A stretch of 64,000 nt of DNA, taken from contig NZ_JAGINW010000001.1 in assembly GCF_017876405.1 (NCBI RefSeq), forward strand, positions 8,817,203-8,881,202. The letters run 5' to 3'. The position numbers were made by a program, and so were the translations under genes. The stretch comes from Kibdelosporangium banguiense (GTDB lineage Bacteria; Actinomycetota; Actinomycetes; Mycobacteriales; Pseudonocardiaceae). Shown here piece after piece: positions 1 through 8,399 of the stretch; position 1 is the stretch's first letter, and every line of letters starts with the position of its first letter. The notes under the pieces were generated by a model. That model did no database searches and was not told the DNA's origin. It was given only the letters and a program-made list of their open reading frames with translations.

Positions 1-503
1 TCGAGGATCACCACCCGCGCGTGGGTCGCTGCCGCCCTGGCGACCGCGACCATCTGCCGGACACCGGCACCCAGTGTCCGCAGTGGACGCTTCACATCAA
101 CGTCGACGCCGTACGAATCGAGCAGTTGCTTCGCCGCGGCGTTCATCGCCCGGAAGTCCATCAGCCCGAGCCGGGATCTGGGCTCCCGGCCGAGGAACAG
201 GTTGGCGGCGACCGACATCAGCGGTACGAGGTTGATCTCCTGGTACACCGTGCTGATACCGGCCGCCTGCGCGTCCAGCGGCCGCCCGAACCGCACGGGC
301 TGGCCCTGGAAACGCAGGTCACCGCCGTCGGGCGGGTACACCCCGGTGAGCACCTTGATCAGGGTGGACTTGCCCGCGCCGTTCTCGCCGACCAGGGCGT
401 GCACTTCGCCCGGCGCGAGCGTTAGGTCCACTTCGGACAAGGCGGTCACACCGGGGAACTGTTTGCCGATGGCGCGGGCGTCCAGCACCGCTTGGCCGGC
501 CAT
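1..503 (-). CDS. Sugar ABC transporter ATP-binding protein (partial, C-terminus beyond window)
   Basis: The frame begins with ATG at 503 and runs off the left edge, leaving about 167 residues. It opens with a typical sugar-importer ATPase start, has a Walker A motif GENGAGKST near residue 40, the Q-loop region YQEINLVP, and ends at the window edge at VVILD, the start of Walker B. This layout matches the first nucleotide-binding domain of RbsA/MglA/YtfR-type tandem ATPases that energise ribose- or galactose-type uptake. The start overlaps the stop of the upstream substrate-binding gene by one base (TGATG), so the two are translationally coupled. Whether the full protein has the second ATPase domain cannot be seen. 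The family is secure; the sugar is not known. Confidence 0.9.
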   Translation of the reverse strand, partial: MAGQAVLDARAIGKQFPGVTALSEVDLTLAPGEVHALVGENGAGKSTLIKVLTGVYPPDGGDLRFQGQPVRFGRPLDAQAAGISTVYQEINLVPLMSVAANLFLGREPRSRLGLMDFRAMNAAAKQLLDSYGVDVDVKRPLRTLGAGVRQMVAVARAAATHARVVIL

Positions 504-1594
504 CAGTACGAGTTGGCCAGTTCGGCGGAGGCGTTGTCCTTGCCGTAGAGCTTGTCGCTGATCACGACGGTCTGCGAGACCGGCTGCCCGCTGAGGAACG
601 TGCTGAGGGTCTGGAAGGCCAGCGGGCCGAACCGCGGGTTGGACTCGACCACCGCGTACAGCTCACCGTCGGTGACCTTCTGGACCGCGTTGCGGGTGCC
701 GTCGATCGAGACGATCTGGATGTCGGTGCCGGGTTTCTTGCCCGCGCCGCTCAGGGCCACGAGTGCGCCGAGTGCCATCTCGTCGTTCTCCGCGTAGACA
801 CCGTTGATGTCCGGCTGAGCCTGGATGATCTGTTCCATCACCTGCTGGCCCTTCTCCCGGGCGAAGTCACCGGTCTGCTGGGCGACCACCTGGATGCCCG
901 GTGCGGAGGCCTTCAGCTCGTCGATGAATCCGTTGGTGCGATCAGTGGTGACGTTGTTGCCCGACGCGCCGAGCAGGATCGCGACCTTGCCCTTGTTACC
1001 CAGTGCCTTGGCCATTTCCTGGGCGGCCCGTTTGCCCTGCTCGACGAAGTTGGAGCCGAGGAAGGCGACGTAGTCCTTGCAGGCGGTGGAATTGACCTTA
1101 CGGTCGATGGTGAGCACCGGAATGTTCTTCGCCCGGGCGGCCGACAGTGCGGGCTCGAGGCCGTCTGAGTTCAGCGGGGCCACGATCAGTGCCTGCGCAC
1201 CTTTGTTGATCATGTCCTGGATGTCGGAGATCTGCTTGCTCAGCTGCGAGTTGGCGTTCGTGGTGAGCAGCTGCTTGACCCCGGCCTTGGCGGCCTCGTC
1301 CTTGATGGACTGGGTCTCGGCGGTCCGGAACGGGTTGGCTTCCTTCTCCGACTGGGAAAAACCCACGATCGCGTTCTTCAGATCGATCTTGTCGCCGCCG
1401 TACTGGCTCAGCGTGCAGGTAGGTCCGGCGGTGGACTGTGCCACGGGAGCCTGCGCGCCGCCGCTGCCCTGCGCCTGCGGCGGCGCGGCCGCTTCCTCGG
1501 ACTTCGCACACCCGGACATAACGAGCAACGCACACAACGACGCGCCGGCAACGCGGCCTAAGTGGATGGGACGGGGAAAACCGGTGGCGAGCAT
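503..1594 (-). CDS. Sugar ABC transporter substrate-binding lipoprotein (YtfQ-like)
   Basis: A 363-residue periplasmic-binding-protein-like lipoprotein. The N-terminus is a basic stretch, a hydrophobic run and the lipobox VMSGC, so the mature protein is probably lipid-anchored on the outer face of the membrane. The body is a Peripla_BP_4 fold, with GFSQSEKEANPFRTAE near the start of the first lobe, an IVAPLNSDGLEPAL stretch and GVYAENDEMALGAL in the second lobe. These resemble the galactofuranose-binding YtfQ group more than classic RbsB. ATG at 1594 is preferred over a start 30 bases upstream because GAGGAG lies at the right distance. It is the first gene of the importer operon and sits divergent from the LacI gene. 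Actual ligand unknown. Confidence 0.9.
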   Translation of the reverse strand: MLATGFPRPIHLGRVAGASLCALLVMSGCAKSEEAAAPPQAQGSGGAQAPVAQSTAGPTCTLSQYGGDKIDLKNAIVGFSQSEKEANPFRTAETQSIKDEAAKAGVKQLLTTNANSQLSKQISDIQDMINKGAQALIVAPLNSDGLEPALSAARAKNIPVLTIDRKVNSTACKDYVAFLGSNFVEQGKRAAQEMAKALGNKGKVAILLGASGNNVTTDRTNGFIDELKASAPGIQVVAQQTGDFAREKGQQVMEQIIQAQPDINGVYAENDEMALGALVALSGAGKKPGTDIQIVSIDGTRNAVQKVTDGELYAVVESNPRFGPLAFQTLSTFLSGQPVSQTVVISDKLYGKDNASAELANSY

Positions 1595-1662
1595 GGCTGA
1601 CTCCTCGTTGACCAGCGAGAACACGCACCGGACCGGCTGTGGCGCCGATCACCCTAGCGACG

Positions 1663-1687
1663 TTACATCGTTGGTACAACGTTGTAA
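1663..1687. promoter_or_regulatory. LacI-type operator in the divergent promoter region
   Basis: A perfect 12-bp palindrome TACAACGTTGTA (1675-1686) lies inside a 25-bp imperfect palindrome (20 of 25 positions symmetric). A second half-matching copy, TACATCGTTG, lies just to the left. The central CG and the position between the sugar importer and its divergent LacI gene are typical of a LacI-family autoregulated operator. Binding by the adjacent regulator is inferred. Confidence 0.7.
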
Positions 1688-1715
1688 ATATGCCCGTCCT
1701 TGATACGCTTCCCGG

Positions 1716-2711
1716 GTGGCAACCCTCAAGGACGTAGCCGAACTCGCCGGCGTGTCGGTGAAAACGGTGTCCAACGTCGTCAACGGCTACTCGTTCGTCC
1801 GGCCGGAGAACGAGCGCCGCGTCAAAGAGGCTCTGGCCGCAACCGGTTACAAGCCCAACGTCGGCGCCCGCAACCTCCGCCGCGGCCGCACCGGCTTCAT
1901 CGCGCTCATGGTGCCGGAGCTGAGCATCCCCTACTTCGGCGAGCTCGCCGGCGGCGTGATCACCGCGGCCCACGGGCACGACTGGAGCGTCCTGATCGAA
2001 CAGACCCAAGGGGTGCGCGACGCCGAACGCGCCACTCTCGCCTCGCTGGGCCCCCACATGGTCGACGGCGCCATCATCAGCCCCGAGGCGCTGGAGAAGG
2101 CCGATTTCACCCAGCACGCCAGCGGAATCCCGATGGTCCTGCTCGGCGAGCACGCGTTGGACGTGCCCATCGACCACGTCGGGATCGACAACGTGCGCGC
2201 CGCCCAGGTGGCCGTCCGGCACCTGATCGGCATGGGCCGCCGCCGGATCGCTGTGATCGGCCAGAACCCCAATCGCGGCACCGCGACCCAGCGGCTCGCC
2301 GGATACCGTGACGCGTTGTCCGAAGCGGATCTGCCGCAGGCGCCCGAACTCGTCGCCACCGCGATGCGTTACCACCACAGCGATGGCGCCGCGGCCATGG
2401 CCCGGCTGCTGACGCTACCCGAGCCACCGGATGCCGTGTTCTGCTTCAACGACATGCTCGCACTCGGTGCCGTGCGCGCCGCGGCAGAGCGTGGATACCA
2501 TGTGCCGCAAGACATTGCTGTCGTGGGCTTCGACAACACCGAGCACAGCGCGTACAGCCTGCCGTCGCTCACCACCATCGCCCCGGACAAGACCGCGCTC
2601 GCCCACGCCGCCGTGGATCTCATCCACCACCGGGCAGGCGGCGACAACGGCGCGCCTCAGGACATCCAGATCCCGTTCACACTCGAGGTCCGCGAAAGCA
2701 CCACAGGCTGA
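1716..2711 (+). CDS. LacI-family transcriptional regulator
   Basis: A 331-residue LacI/GalR regulator starting with GTG at 1716. Residues 2-50 are the helix-turn-helix and hinge (LKDVAELAGVSVKTVSNVVN, then ALAATGYKPNVGARNLRRG). The rest is a periplasmic-binding-like effector domain (FIALMVPELSIPYFGEL near residue 55, VVGFDNTEHSAYSLPSLTTI near the C-terminus). It probably represses the divergent sugar importer through the palindrome at 1663-1687 and releases it when the transported sugar or a derivative binds. The length is normal for the family. Effector identity cannot be read from sequence. Confidence 0.93.
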   Translation: MATLKDVAELAGVSVKTVSNVVNGYSFVRPENERRVKEALAATGYKPNVGARNLRRGRTGFIALMVPELSIPYFGELAGGVITAAHGHDWSVLIEQTQGVRDAERATLASLGPHMVDGAIISPEALEKADFTQHASGIPMVLLGEHALDVPIDHVGIDNVRAAQVAVRHLIGMGRRRIAVIGQNPNRGTATQRLAGYRDALSEADLPQAPELVATAMRYHHSDGAAAMARLLTLPEPPDAVFCFNDMLALGAVRAAAERGYHVPQDIAVVGFDNTEHSAYSLPSLTTIAPDKTALAHAAVDLIHHRAGGDNGAPQDIQIPFTLEVRESTTG

Positions 2712-2764
2712 CCAGAATCTGAGACGCGTTTCGCTCGCTGCGCGTTCGCCCTAGCGTCAAAGCC

Positions 2765-3676
2765 ATGACGACTCAGCTGAGCACCGAGCTCACCGTGACC
2801 AAGCTCGGTGCGGACATCGGCGCACGAATCGACGGAGTACGGCTGGGAGGCGACGTGCCCGCCGCCCACATCGAGGCGATCAGGGCCGCCTTGCGGGCCA
2901 ACAAAGTGATCTTCTTCCGCGGCCAGGACCACCTCGACGACCAGGGACAACTCGCTTTCGGCAGCCTGCTGGGCGAGGTCACCCTCGGGCACCCGACGGT
3001 CAAGAACGGCAATCCACACATTCTGCCGGTGGACTCCGAGTACTCCAAGGCCAACAGCTGGCACACCGACGTGACCTTTGTAGACAGGGTCCCGGCGGTC
3101 AGCATCCTGCGTGCCGTGCACCTGCCACCGTACGGCGGAAACACCGTCTGGGCGAACACAGTCACCGCCTACAATCGTCTGCCGGACGCCCTCAAAGCCC
3201 TGGTGGACCGGCTGTGGGCGGTACACTCCAATGTGTACGACTACGCCGCCGAGGTCGACAAGGAACGTATCGGCGGCATCGACGTCAAAGAACAGGGCTA
3301 CCGATCGGAGTTCGTCTCCGACTACTACGAGACCGAACATCCCGTTGTCCGCATCCACCCCGAGACCGGCGAACGGGCCTTACTGCTGGGCCACTTCGTC
3401 AAACGCATCGTCGGACTGTCCACAGCAGAGTCGAACGCAGTGTTCCACCTCCTGCAGAACCGAATCACCCGCCTGGAGAACACCGTCCGATGGCAGTGGC
3501 AGGACGGCGACGTCGCCATCTGGGACAACCGCGCCACCCAGCACTACGCCATCTCCGACTACAACGACCTCCCCCGCCGCCTGCACCGAATCACCCTCGC
3601 CGGCGACATCCCAGTCAGCATCGACGGAGTCCACAGCATCCCCCTCCAGGGCGACGCCTCCCACTATTCAAGCTAG
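2765..3676 (+). CDS. TauD/TfdA-family Fe(II)/2-oxoglutarate dioxygenase
   Basis: A 303-residue member of the TauD/TfdA family. The facial triad is visible: HTD in NSWHTDVTFVDR near residue 100, and the distal histidine in WDNRATQHYAISDY. The 2-oxoglutarate-binding arginine lies in RRLHRITLAGD. These enzymes oxidise sulfonates, sulfate esters or carboxylic acids with loss of CO2 from 2-oxoglutarate. It lies 53 bases after the LacI gene on the same strand, but no sulfonate transporter is adjacent, so taurine should not be assumed as substrate. The motifs are complete and the length is typical. Confidence 0.92.
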   Translation: MTTQLSTELTVTKLGADIGARIDGVRLGGDVPAAHIEAIRAALRANKVIFFRGQDHLDDQGQLAFGSLLGEVTLGHPTVKNGNPHILPVDSEYSKANSWHTDVTFVDRVPAVSILRAVHLPPYGGNTVWANTVTAYNRLPDALKALVDRLWAVHSNVYDYAAEVDKERIGGIDVKEQGYRSEFVSDYYETEHPVVRIHPETGERALLLGHFVKRIVGLSTAESNAVFHLLQNRITRLENTVRWQWQDGDVAIWDNRATQHYAISDYNDLPRRLHRITLAGDIPVSIDGVHSIPLQGDASHYSS

Positions 3677-3747
3677 CGGTACGTGACCCCGGGTGGTGTC
3701 CGAAAATCGCCAGCGTGCGGGCTGCGCCCGGCAGTAGGGTCTTGATC

Positions 3748-4542
3748 ATGAGTTCAGCTGAGACCTTTGCCGGGCTGCACAAGACTGGTGAGCCGTTGTT
3801 GTTGCCGAATGCCTGGGATGTGGCGTCGGCTGTCACGATTGCGGGGGCTGGGGCCAAGGCGATCGCGACGACGAGCGCGGGGGTCGCGTGGTCGCTGGGT
3901 GTGGCCGACGGAGTGGATTTCGGTGCTGACCGGTCGGCCGCGGTTGTCGAGCGGATTGTGCGGGCGGTTGACGTGCCGGTCACGGCTGACATTGAAGCGG
4001 GTTACGGATCCGTTGCCGATACGGTGACTGCGGTGCTGCAAGCCGGTGCGGTCGGAGTGAACATCGAGGACTGTGAGAACGGGCGCCTGCTTGCGCCGGC
4101 CGAGCAGGCGGAACGGCTGGCCGCCGCGCGGGCCGCCGCCGACAGTCTGGGTATCCCGGCGTGGATCAACGCCCGCACGGACATCTACCTCACCAGTGTG
4201 ACCGCTGCTGAAGACCGGCTCGCCGCGGCCTTGGAGCGGGCCGCCGTCTATGCCGAGGCAGGCGCGAACAGCTTGTTCGTTCCCGGCTTGATCGACCTGC
4301 CCGCGTTGGCCGAACTGACTGCCGGTCCCCTGCCGATCGCGGTCATGGCGTGGGCCGGCGCGCCGACTGTCGCCGAGTTCGCGAACGTCGGTGTTGTACG
4401 AATCAGCCTGGGCGCTGCCATCGCCCAAGCCGCCTACGCAGTGGCTGCCCGCGCGACCGCCGAACTGCTCACCCACGGCACCTACGACAGCACTGCCGAA
4501 GGAATCCCTTACGACGCAACGAACAAGGCGCTCAGCAAGTAG
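3748..4542 (+). CDS. Isocitrate lyase/PEP mutase superfamily protein
   Basis: A 264-residue TIM-barrel enzyme of the isocitrate lyase/phosphoenolpyruvate mutase superfamily. The N-terminal LLLPNAWDVASA, the metal-binding VTADIEAGYGS segment near residue 80 and NIEDCENGR near residue 110 are diagnostic. The family includes 2-methylisocitrate lyase, oxaloacetate decarboxylase and carboxyphosphonoenolpyruvate mutase. The catalytic-loop cysteine signature of true isocitrate lyases is not seen, so a decarboxylase or mutase role is more likely. ATG at 3748 is chosen because the same frame upstream is only the antisense of the dioxygenase gene. It is followed by a hairpin. Confidence 0.88.
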   Translation: MSSAETFAGLHKTGEPLLLPNAWDVASAVTIAGAGAKAIATTSAGVAWSLGVADGVDFGADRSAAVVERIVRAVDVPVTADIEAGYGSVADTVTAVLQAGAVGVNIEDCENGRLLAPAEQAERLAAARAAADSLGIPAWINARTDIYLTSVTAAEDRLAAALERAAVYAEAGANSLFVPGLIDLPALAELTAGPLPIAVMAWAGAPTVAEFANVGVVRISLGAAIAQAAYAVAARATAELLTHGTYDSTAEGIPYDATNKALSK

Positions 4543-4555
4543 GGCAGCCAAGTGG

Positions 4556-4583
4556 TCCCCGGCGCGATTCTGCTCGCCGGGGA
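4556..4583 (+). terminator. GC-rich hairpin after the PEP-mutase-like gene
   Basis: CCCCGGCG (4557-4564) and CGCCGGGG (4575-4582) form an 8-bp perfect stem with a 10-base loop, 14 bases after the stop codon. There is no T-run, which is usual for actinomycete terminators. Termination is inferred from position and structure. Confidence 0.55.
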
Positions 4584-4684
4584 TCGCGGTGACAGGGAAT
4601 GGCGTGGATATTCGGTCGAGTTGACTGCACCTCTTGGGGCAACATGGACGGGCTGGTGCTCGGACGTGCGTCGAAGGGGAGGAT

Positions 4685-6523
4685 ATGACTGCGCCCGGAT
4701 CACGCGGCGAGGATGGGAATCCGCGCCGCGGTTCGTCCACGCGCAAATCAGCGGTGCTGCTGGCACTGCGCTACTACGGCCGTGAGATCGCCCGGCGGCG
4801 GCGGGTCGCCGTACCCGCACTCTTGTTGCCCGCGCTGGGAAATACCGTTCTGTTCTATGTTACACCGCTGATCGTCGCGGAGCTCGCCGCGCGGATCGCC
4901 GACGGCGGCACCGTGACCGCATCCGTTGTGCTGCCTTATGTTCTCGGGTTCGGCGGGTTGCTGTTGCTCGCCGAAGGCGTGTGGCGGCTGGGAATTCACT
5001 GCTTGAACCGGCTCGACGGCCGCGGGATCGAGAACCTCGCGGTCGAGGGGATGAACGAGCTGCTCGCCAAGGACGCGGCGTTCTTCCATGACAACTTCGC
5101 CGGGTCGCTGACCAAGCGGGTGCTGAGTTTCGCCTACCGGTTCGAGGAGTTCGTCGACACGCTGGCGTTCTCCGTCCTGGCGAGCGTGGTGCCGCTGGCC
5201 TTCGCGTCGGTCGTGCTGTGGCAGTACCACCCGCTGCTCGTGGTCGTGCTCGTCAGCCTGATCGTGATCACCGGCCTGGGCATAGCGCCGCTCGTCCGCC
5301 GCCGTCAGGCGCTTGTGGACGAACGGGAAGCCGCGATCGCCCGGGTGTCCGGCCATGTCGCCGACAGCCTGGCGAACATGGAGACCGTGCGGGCGTTCGC
5401 CGCCGAACCCCGCGAGGCGGCCGAGCACAAGTCTCGTGTCGCCGAGCAACGCAGGATCGCAGTCCGGTCATGGGACTACGCCAACCTGCGGATCGACACG
5501 CTGGTCGCGCCGATGTCCGTGCTCACCAACGCGCTCGGGCTGTTCCTGGCCGTCAGCCTCAGCGGCGGGCAGCTCGGCGTGGAGGCCATCGTGGTGACGT
5601 TCACGTACTTCAGCAACGCCACCCGGATCATGTTCGAGTTCAACCAGATCTACCGCAGGATGGAAAGCTCGCTGACCGAGGCGGCCCAGTTCACCGAGCT
5701 CCTGCTCGACCCGCCCACCGTGCTCGACCCGGACTCGCCCGAACCACTGCGCAAGACCACCGCGGACGTCCGGTTCGACCAGGTGACCTTCGCACACGCG
5801 GGAGCGCCGCCACTGTTCGACCGGCTGGATCTGACAGTGCCGGGCGGTACCAAGATCGGCCTCGTCGGCCGGTCCGGCGGCGGCAAGAGCACACTCACCC
5901 GCCTGCTGCTGCGGCTGATGGACGTCAACGAGGGCCGGATCCTGGTGGGCGGCCAGGACATCGCCAAACTGCGCCAGGCCGACCTGCGCAGCCTGATCGC
6001 CTACGTCCCCCAGGACCCGGCCATGTTCCACCGGACGCTGCGCGACAACATCGCGTTCGCCCGGCCGGGCGCCACCGACGCGGAGATCCACCAGGCCGCG
6101 CAGGCAGCACACGTCACCGAGTTCGCCGAGGCCCTGCCCGACGGCTTCGACACCATGGTCGGCGAACGAGGCATCAAGCTGTCCGGCGGCCAACGGCAAC
6201 GTGTCGCGCTCGCCCGCGCCATCCTGCGTGACGCCCCGATCCTGCTGCTCGACGAAGCCACCAGCGCCCTGGACTCCGAAAGTGAAATCCTTGTCCAGCA
6301 AGCACTGTGGAAACTCATGGAAGGCCGGACCGCCCTCGTGGTCGCCCACCGGCTGAGCACCGTGGCCCGGATGGACCAGCTGGTGGTGCTCGACCGGGGC
6401 CAGATCGTCGAGCAGGGCACACACGAGGAACTGTTGCGGCTGCAGGGCACCTACGCGGGCCTCTGGCACCACCAGTCCGGCGGCTTCCTCGACGAGGACA
6501 CACCGACGGTCATGACCAGCTAG
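4685..6523 (+). CDS. ABC exporter, fused membrane and ATPase domains
   Basis: A 612-residue half-transporter. Residues about 30-320 hold six predicted membrane segments (ABC_membrane type I exporter fold). The C-terminal ATPase has Walker A GRSGGGKST, the Q-loop YVPQDP, the signature LSGGQRQR, Walker B ILLLDEAT and the switch VAHRLST. It should work as a homodimer exporting a hydrophobic or peptide-like compound. ATG at 4685 is preferred over a TTG 51 bases upstream because GAAGGGGAGG precedes it. It stands alone, with the fructosamine-kinase remnant downstream, and there is no partner gene to suggest the cargo. Confidence 0.92.
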   Translation: MTAPGSRGEDGNPRRGSSTRKSAVLLALRYYGREIARRRRVAVPALLLPALGNTVLFYVTPLIVAELAARIADGGTVTASVVLPYVLGFGGLLLLAEGVWRLGIHCLNRLDGRGIENLAVEGMNELLAKDAAFFHDNFAGSLTKRVLSFAYRFEEFVDTLAFSVLASVVPLAFASVVLWQYHPLLVVVLVSLIVITGLGIAPLVRRRQALVDEREAAIARVSGHVADSLANMETVRAFAAEPREAAEHKSRVAEQRRIAVRSWDYANLRIDTLVAPMSVLTNALGLFLAVSLSGGQLGVEAIVVTFTYFSNATRIMFEFNQIYRRMESSLTEAAQFTELLLDPPTVLDPDSPEPLRKTTADVRFDQVTFAHAGAPPLFDRLDLTVPGGTKIGLVGRSGGGKSTLTRLLLRLMDVNEGRILVGGQDIAKLRQADLRSLIAYVPQDPAMFHRTLRDNIAFARPGATDAEIHQAAQAAHVTEFAEALPDGFDTMVGERGIKLSGGQRQRVALARAILRDAPILLLDEATSALDSESEILVQQALWKLMEGRTALVVAHRLSTVARMDQLVVLDRGQIVEQGTHEELLRLQGTYAGLWHHQSGGFLDEDTPTVMTS

Positions 6524-6566
6524 CGTGGAAGATCGGCACGGCGAGGCTGAGGTAGCCTGCGTTCCC

Positions 6567-6990
6567 GTGCCGATCGCCTCCTTGCTGCTTGACCGCCTGC
6601 ACGCAGCGGGACTGACCGACGTCACGGCAGTCGAGCCGGTCGAAGGCGGGGTCGCTGCGCTCGCAGGCGTCGCCGTCCGGCCCAGCGGGCCCTCGCTGTT
6701 CGTCAAGTCGTTCGCCGACGTGCCGGCCCGCGTTGATCGACCCGGCGATCTCCTACACATGGGCCGAGGTCGACCTGGCGCACCTGTGGTGCACTCCGCA
6801 TCCGCCTGAGGCGAACCGGTTCTTCGACGTCTACGCGGAGCTGACCGGCCTGGACGAAGACTGGCGGGCCCGGATGCCGTTGATCCAGCTGCGTCAGCAC
6901 CTGGCCGTGATCGCCCAGTTCGACCACGACTGGGGCGCGGCGCAGCACGTCCGCGCCACTCTCAGGCCGTTCCGCCGAGCTGGGGCCTAG
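6567..6990 (+). pseudogene. Fructosamine kinase pseudogene (internal deletion and frameshift)
   Basis: Two pieces of a fructosamine/ketosamine-3-kinase are joined out of frame. From GTG 6567 the first frame gives an N-terminal lobe of about 55 residues ending in FVKSFADVPA. From about 6724 another frame gives PALIDPAISYTWAEVDLAHLW and then RMPLIQLRQHLAVIAQF, the conserved C-terminal end of the family, stopping at 6990. Roughly 150 central residues, including the catalytic loop, are missing compared with the usual length near 280-300. The junction is at about 6724, where both sides share a Pro-Ala codon pair. The enzyme normally phosphorylates glycated amines; this copy cannot. It converges on the TetR gene with a 4-base overlap. 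Confidence 0.8.
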
Positions 6991-7580
6991 GCCTGCAGAG
7001 AGCGCCAGATCCGATCAGGCAGGACCTTGATCGCCTGTCCGATGTCGATACCGGGTACGCCCGACAGCCATCGGCGGGAGGTCTCTGCCACCGGCCCGAT
7101 CAGCAGGATCTCGATCAACGGTTCCGGTAGGTCGACGATCTCACCGGACGCGACGTGCGGCCGTAGCCAGCCGGCGACAGCCGCAAGCTGCGGTGCCTTG
7201 GTGGCATTGATCTGTGCTGCGTGCGCGGAGACATAGCCAGCGTAGGCCGACGCGTGGATGAACCGGGCTGCCGCTGGGTGCTCCTCCGTGAAACGCAGGT
7301 ATGTCACCACAAGCGCGCGGACACCTGTGCGCGCGGTACGCGTGCGTTGCAACGCGGCGATGAGCTCGTCGAACAGTTGCGTCATGCATTTGCTGTACAG
7401 AGCGGCAGCGAGGCCGTCGAAACTACCGAGGTGGTGGTACAGGCTGCCCAGGCTGACGCCGCTGGCCGCGATGACGGCGTTGACGGTGAAGCCGTCCTGA
7501 CCGGACTTGGCGAACACGTCCAAGGCTGTGGACAGCAGCCGGTCGACTGTCTCGGTGCCGCGCTGCTGCTTAGGGGACAT
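6987..7580 (-). CDS. TetR-family transcriptional regulator
   Basis: A 197-residue TetR regulator. Residues 10-55 carry the helix-turn-helix (LLSTALDVFAKSGQDGFTVN, then ASGVSLGSLYHHLGSFDGLA). The C-terminal two-thirds is the variable ligand-binding and dimer domain. It overlaps the end of the upstream SDR gene by 11 bases, so both come from one mRNA that begins upstream of the SDR gene. A spaced inverted repeat at 8370-8399 in front of the SDR gene is the likely operator. A small-molecule inducer, perhaps the SDR substrate, is plausible but not shown. Confidence 0.92.
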   Translation of the reverse strand: MSPKQQRGTETVDRLLSTALDVFAKSGQDGFTVNAVIAASGVSLGSLYHHLGSFDGLAAALYSKCMTQLFDELIAALQRTRTARTGVRALVVTYLRFTEEHPAAARFIHASAYAGYVSAHAAQINATKAPQLAAVAGWLRPHVASGEIVDLPEPLIEILLIGPVAETSRRWLSGVPGIDIGQAIKVLPDRIWRSLQA

Positions 7581-8349
7581 AGGCCACCGCCTGGTCCCAG
7601 ACTCGTTGTGCCAGAACAGGATCCTTCGGGCCTTCGGCGAGCGCGTTCTGGTCGAAGTACCGGCCGTTGCCAGTGGTGAACGCGAGCCGGACCACAGGCT
7701 TGGCGCCCGACGCCGGTGGCGCCCAGGACCGTTTGACGAACTTCATCAGCAGGCCGAGCAGGCCACCGGTGTCGCCGAGATCCGTCTTGATCACGCCGGG
7801 GTGCACGGCGTCGATGGTCACACCGGTGTTCCGCCAGCGCTCGGCGAACACGGGAACGGTCAGCAGGTTGGCCAGTTTCGTGGTGCAGTACGTCCGCATC
7901 CGGTGGAAGTCCTCGCCGGTGGGTGTGCGTTGCGGGTCGTAGCGGCCCTTGACGAACAGCCCGGCGCTGACCTGCACGACCCGGGTGGCGCTGTCCCGCA
8001 GTCGCGGCTCCAGCAGGTGATTGAGCAGGAACGGCGCCAGATGGTTGACCGCGAACGCCTGCTCCAGCCCGTCGGGCGTACGCACGAGCCTGGTCGGCCA
8101 GATCCCCGCGTTGTGCACGAACACGTCGATCTTCGGGCACTGATCGAGGATCTGGTCTGCCGCCGACTGAATGCCCGCGATCGTGGACAGATCAGCGACC
8201 ACGAGTGAGGCCGGCCCCAATGCCGACACAGCCTGTTCGCCGCGCGCACGGTCCCGCGCGACGACCACCACCTGACACTCTCGTCGCACAAGCTCCTCAG
8301 CCACGGCGTATCCGATGCCACGGCTGCCACCGGTGACCACTGCCATCAT
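7570..8349 (-). CDS. Short-chain dehydrogenase/reductase
   Basis: A 259-residue classical-type SDR. The nucleotide-binding motif TGGSRGIG lies near residue 7, the structural NAG motif is present in VFVHNAGIWP near residue 90, and the active-site pattern is YCTTKLAN near residue 150. It resembles retinol-dehydrogenase/WW-domain-oxidoreductase-like SDRs, which use NADP(H) on a wide range of alcohols and ketones. It is the first gene of a two-gene unit with the TetR regulator, with which it overlaps. Substrate unknown. Confidence 0.92.
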   Translation of the reverse strand: MMAVVTGGSRGIGYAVAEELVRRECQVVVVARDRARGEQAVSALGPASLVVADLSTIAGIQSAADQILDQCPKIDVFVHNAGIWPTRLVRTPDGLEQAFAVNHLAPFLLNHLLEPRLRDSATRVVQVSAGLFVKGRYDPQRTPTGEDFHRMRTYCTTKLANLLTVPVFAERWRNTGVTIDAVHPGVIKTDLGDTGGLLGLLMKFVKRSWAPPASGAKPVVRLAFTTGNGRYFDQNALAEGPKDPVLAQRVWDQAVAYVP

Positions 8350-8369
8350 CCCGGCAGCCTAATCCAGAA

Positions 8370-8399
8370 CTAGAACAAACTTATAGAAAAAAGTTCTAG
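8370..8399. promoter_or_regulatory. Inverted repeat upstream of the SDR-TetR operon
   Basis: CTAGAAC (8370-8376) and GTTCTAG (8393-8399) are perfect inverted arms separated by 16 AT-rich bases. The spacer contains a possible -10 on the minus strand (TATAAG). The site lies about 20 bases upstream of the SDR start and touches the 3' end of the response-regulator gene. A TetR operator is the likely role. Confidence 0.55.
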
